Assembly (NCBI RefSeq): GCF_002556545.1
Contig: NZ_CP022685.1
Location: 7,728,001-7,792,000, forward strand
DNA: 64,000 bases
Reading direction: 5' to 3'
Source of the DNA: Streptomyces formicae
GTDB lineage: Bacteria > Actinomycetota > Actinomycetes > Streptomycetales > Streptomycetaceae
Shown piece after piece: positions 63,625 to 64,000 of this stretch (position 1 is the first letter of the stretch; each line of letters begins with the position of its first letter). The translations under genes were made by a program, and so were the position numbers. Below the pieces are notes generated by a model. The model saw only the letters and a program-made list of their open reading frames with translations, was not told the origin of the DNA and did no database searches.

Positions 63625-64000
63625 CTACTTCAGCGCGCTCTTCGCCTGCCAGTCCGACCAGGAGATGTTCCACTCGCCGTAGCCGTTGCCCGGGTCCGGG
63701 ACGCCCTTCGAGCCACTGCCCGTGACCTCGAAGGGGTCGCCTATCTGGGCCTGGCCGTAGAGCCAGCCCGCGTCGCCGTCGCTCATGCCCACGCAGCCGG
63801 AGCTGTGGTTGGTGTTGCCGAAGTATGAGGCGTTCCACGGGGCCGCGTGCGCGTACATGCCCGACCAGGTCAGGCGCATCGAGTAGTCGACCATCTTGTC
63901 GTAGGCGTCGCCGAGGCCCACGGTCTCGGAGCGCATGTTGATCGTGCCCTCCTTCGACATCAGGACCGAGGTGCCGCCCCAGGACGCCTTGTCGCCGCCC
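63625..64000 (-). CDS. L,D-transpeptidase (YkuD), N terminus outside window
   Basis: The last ~124 residues of an L,D-transpeptidase that makes 3-3 peptidoglycan crosslinks outside the membrane. The frame is open to the window edge (DKASWGGTSVLMSKEG) and contains TINMRSETVGLGDAYDKMVD, the HAAPWNASYFGNTNHSSGCV region with catalytic Cys and His (YkuD motif, here HSSGCVGMSDGDAGWLY) and a C-terminal segment ending NISWSDWQAKSALK. The layout fits the larger Ig-like/YkuD proteins of actinobacteria. The N-terminal signal and Ig-like domains should lie beyond base 64000. Confidence 0.88.
   Translation of the reverse strand, partial: GGDKASWGGTSVLMSKEGTINMRSETVGLGDAYDKMVDYSMRLTWSGMYAHAAPWNASYFGNTNHSSGCVGMSDGDAGWLYGQAQIGDPFEVTGSGSKGVPDPGNGYGEWNISWSDWQAKSALK

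Overview
The window is high-GC actinobacterial DNA. Strong G/C third positions, GTG starts, ATGA/GTGA stop-start overlaps, proteins typical of the genus (DUF6243- and DUF6278-like families, an EndoH-type glycosidase) and a streptomycete intergenic repeat together indicate a Streptomyces chromosome. No rRNA, tRNA or CRISPR array was seen.

Left part (1-29 kb). Housekeeping and accessory genes: the end of an unknown gene, a Tat-exported sulfite-oxidase-like molybdoenzyme, a membrane protein, an ornithine cyclodeaminase homologue, a TerD/nuclease-like fusion, secreted EndoH, a serine beta-lactamase-like hydrolase, a beta-propeller protein and several small proteins. From 14.7 to 20 kb a TetR regulator sits beside a DJ-1/aldehyde dehydrogenase/acetoacetate-decarboxylase-like operon and a divergent NAD(P)-binding gene; a shared operator motif flanks them. 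From 20 to 24 kb the DNA is decayed: a peptide deformylase tail, a frameshifted secreted protein, a frameshifted GNAT tail and an IS256-type transposase remnant lie between a few intact genes. Then follow a PcaD-PcaC fusion, an MBL-fold protein, exonuclease III and a secreted GDSL hydrolase.

Centre (29.0-51.0 kb). A complete type II aromatic polyketide cluster. Gene content and order match, from memory, the formicamycin/fasamycin (for) cluster of Streptomyces formicae, so for symbols are used. It holds the minimal PKS (forA KS, forB chain length factor, forC ACP), a dedicated acetyl-CoA carboxylase (forH AccD-AccA fusion, forI biotin carboxylase, forE BCCP), cyclase-type proteins (forD, forL, forR, forS, forU), three methyltransferases (forM, forT, forW), a flavin halogenase (forV), the ForX monooxygenase/ForY reductase pair that converts fasamycin to formicamycin scaffolds, two MarR regulators (forJ, forZ), a two-component system (forG/forF), an MFS exporter (forAA) and a cation/proton antiporter (forK). 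There is no ketoreductase, as expected for this family. Three genes, each first or alone in its transcription unit (forM, forG, forAA), carry a TTA leucine codon at codon 9 or 10, which suggests a bldA checkpoint on synthesis, regulation and export. A TGATTGA-type motif occurs at the forM, forJ and forT/forU promoters and is a candidate ForJ operator. Three 22-bp tandem repeats lie just upstream of forM.

Right part (51-64 kb). A histidine kinase/response regulator pair diverges from a two-gene ABC transporter. Then come an FMN/Fe-S glutamate-synthase-like protein, a tight operon of a 48-aa membrane peptide and two PRC-barrel proteins, a DUF6278-like protein, a complete glutamate-type ABC uptake operon (gluABCD), a secreted CocE/NonD-type hydrolase and the C-terminal part of an L,D-transpeptidase.
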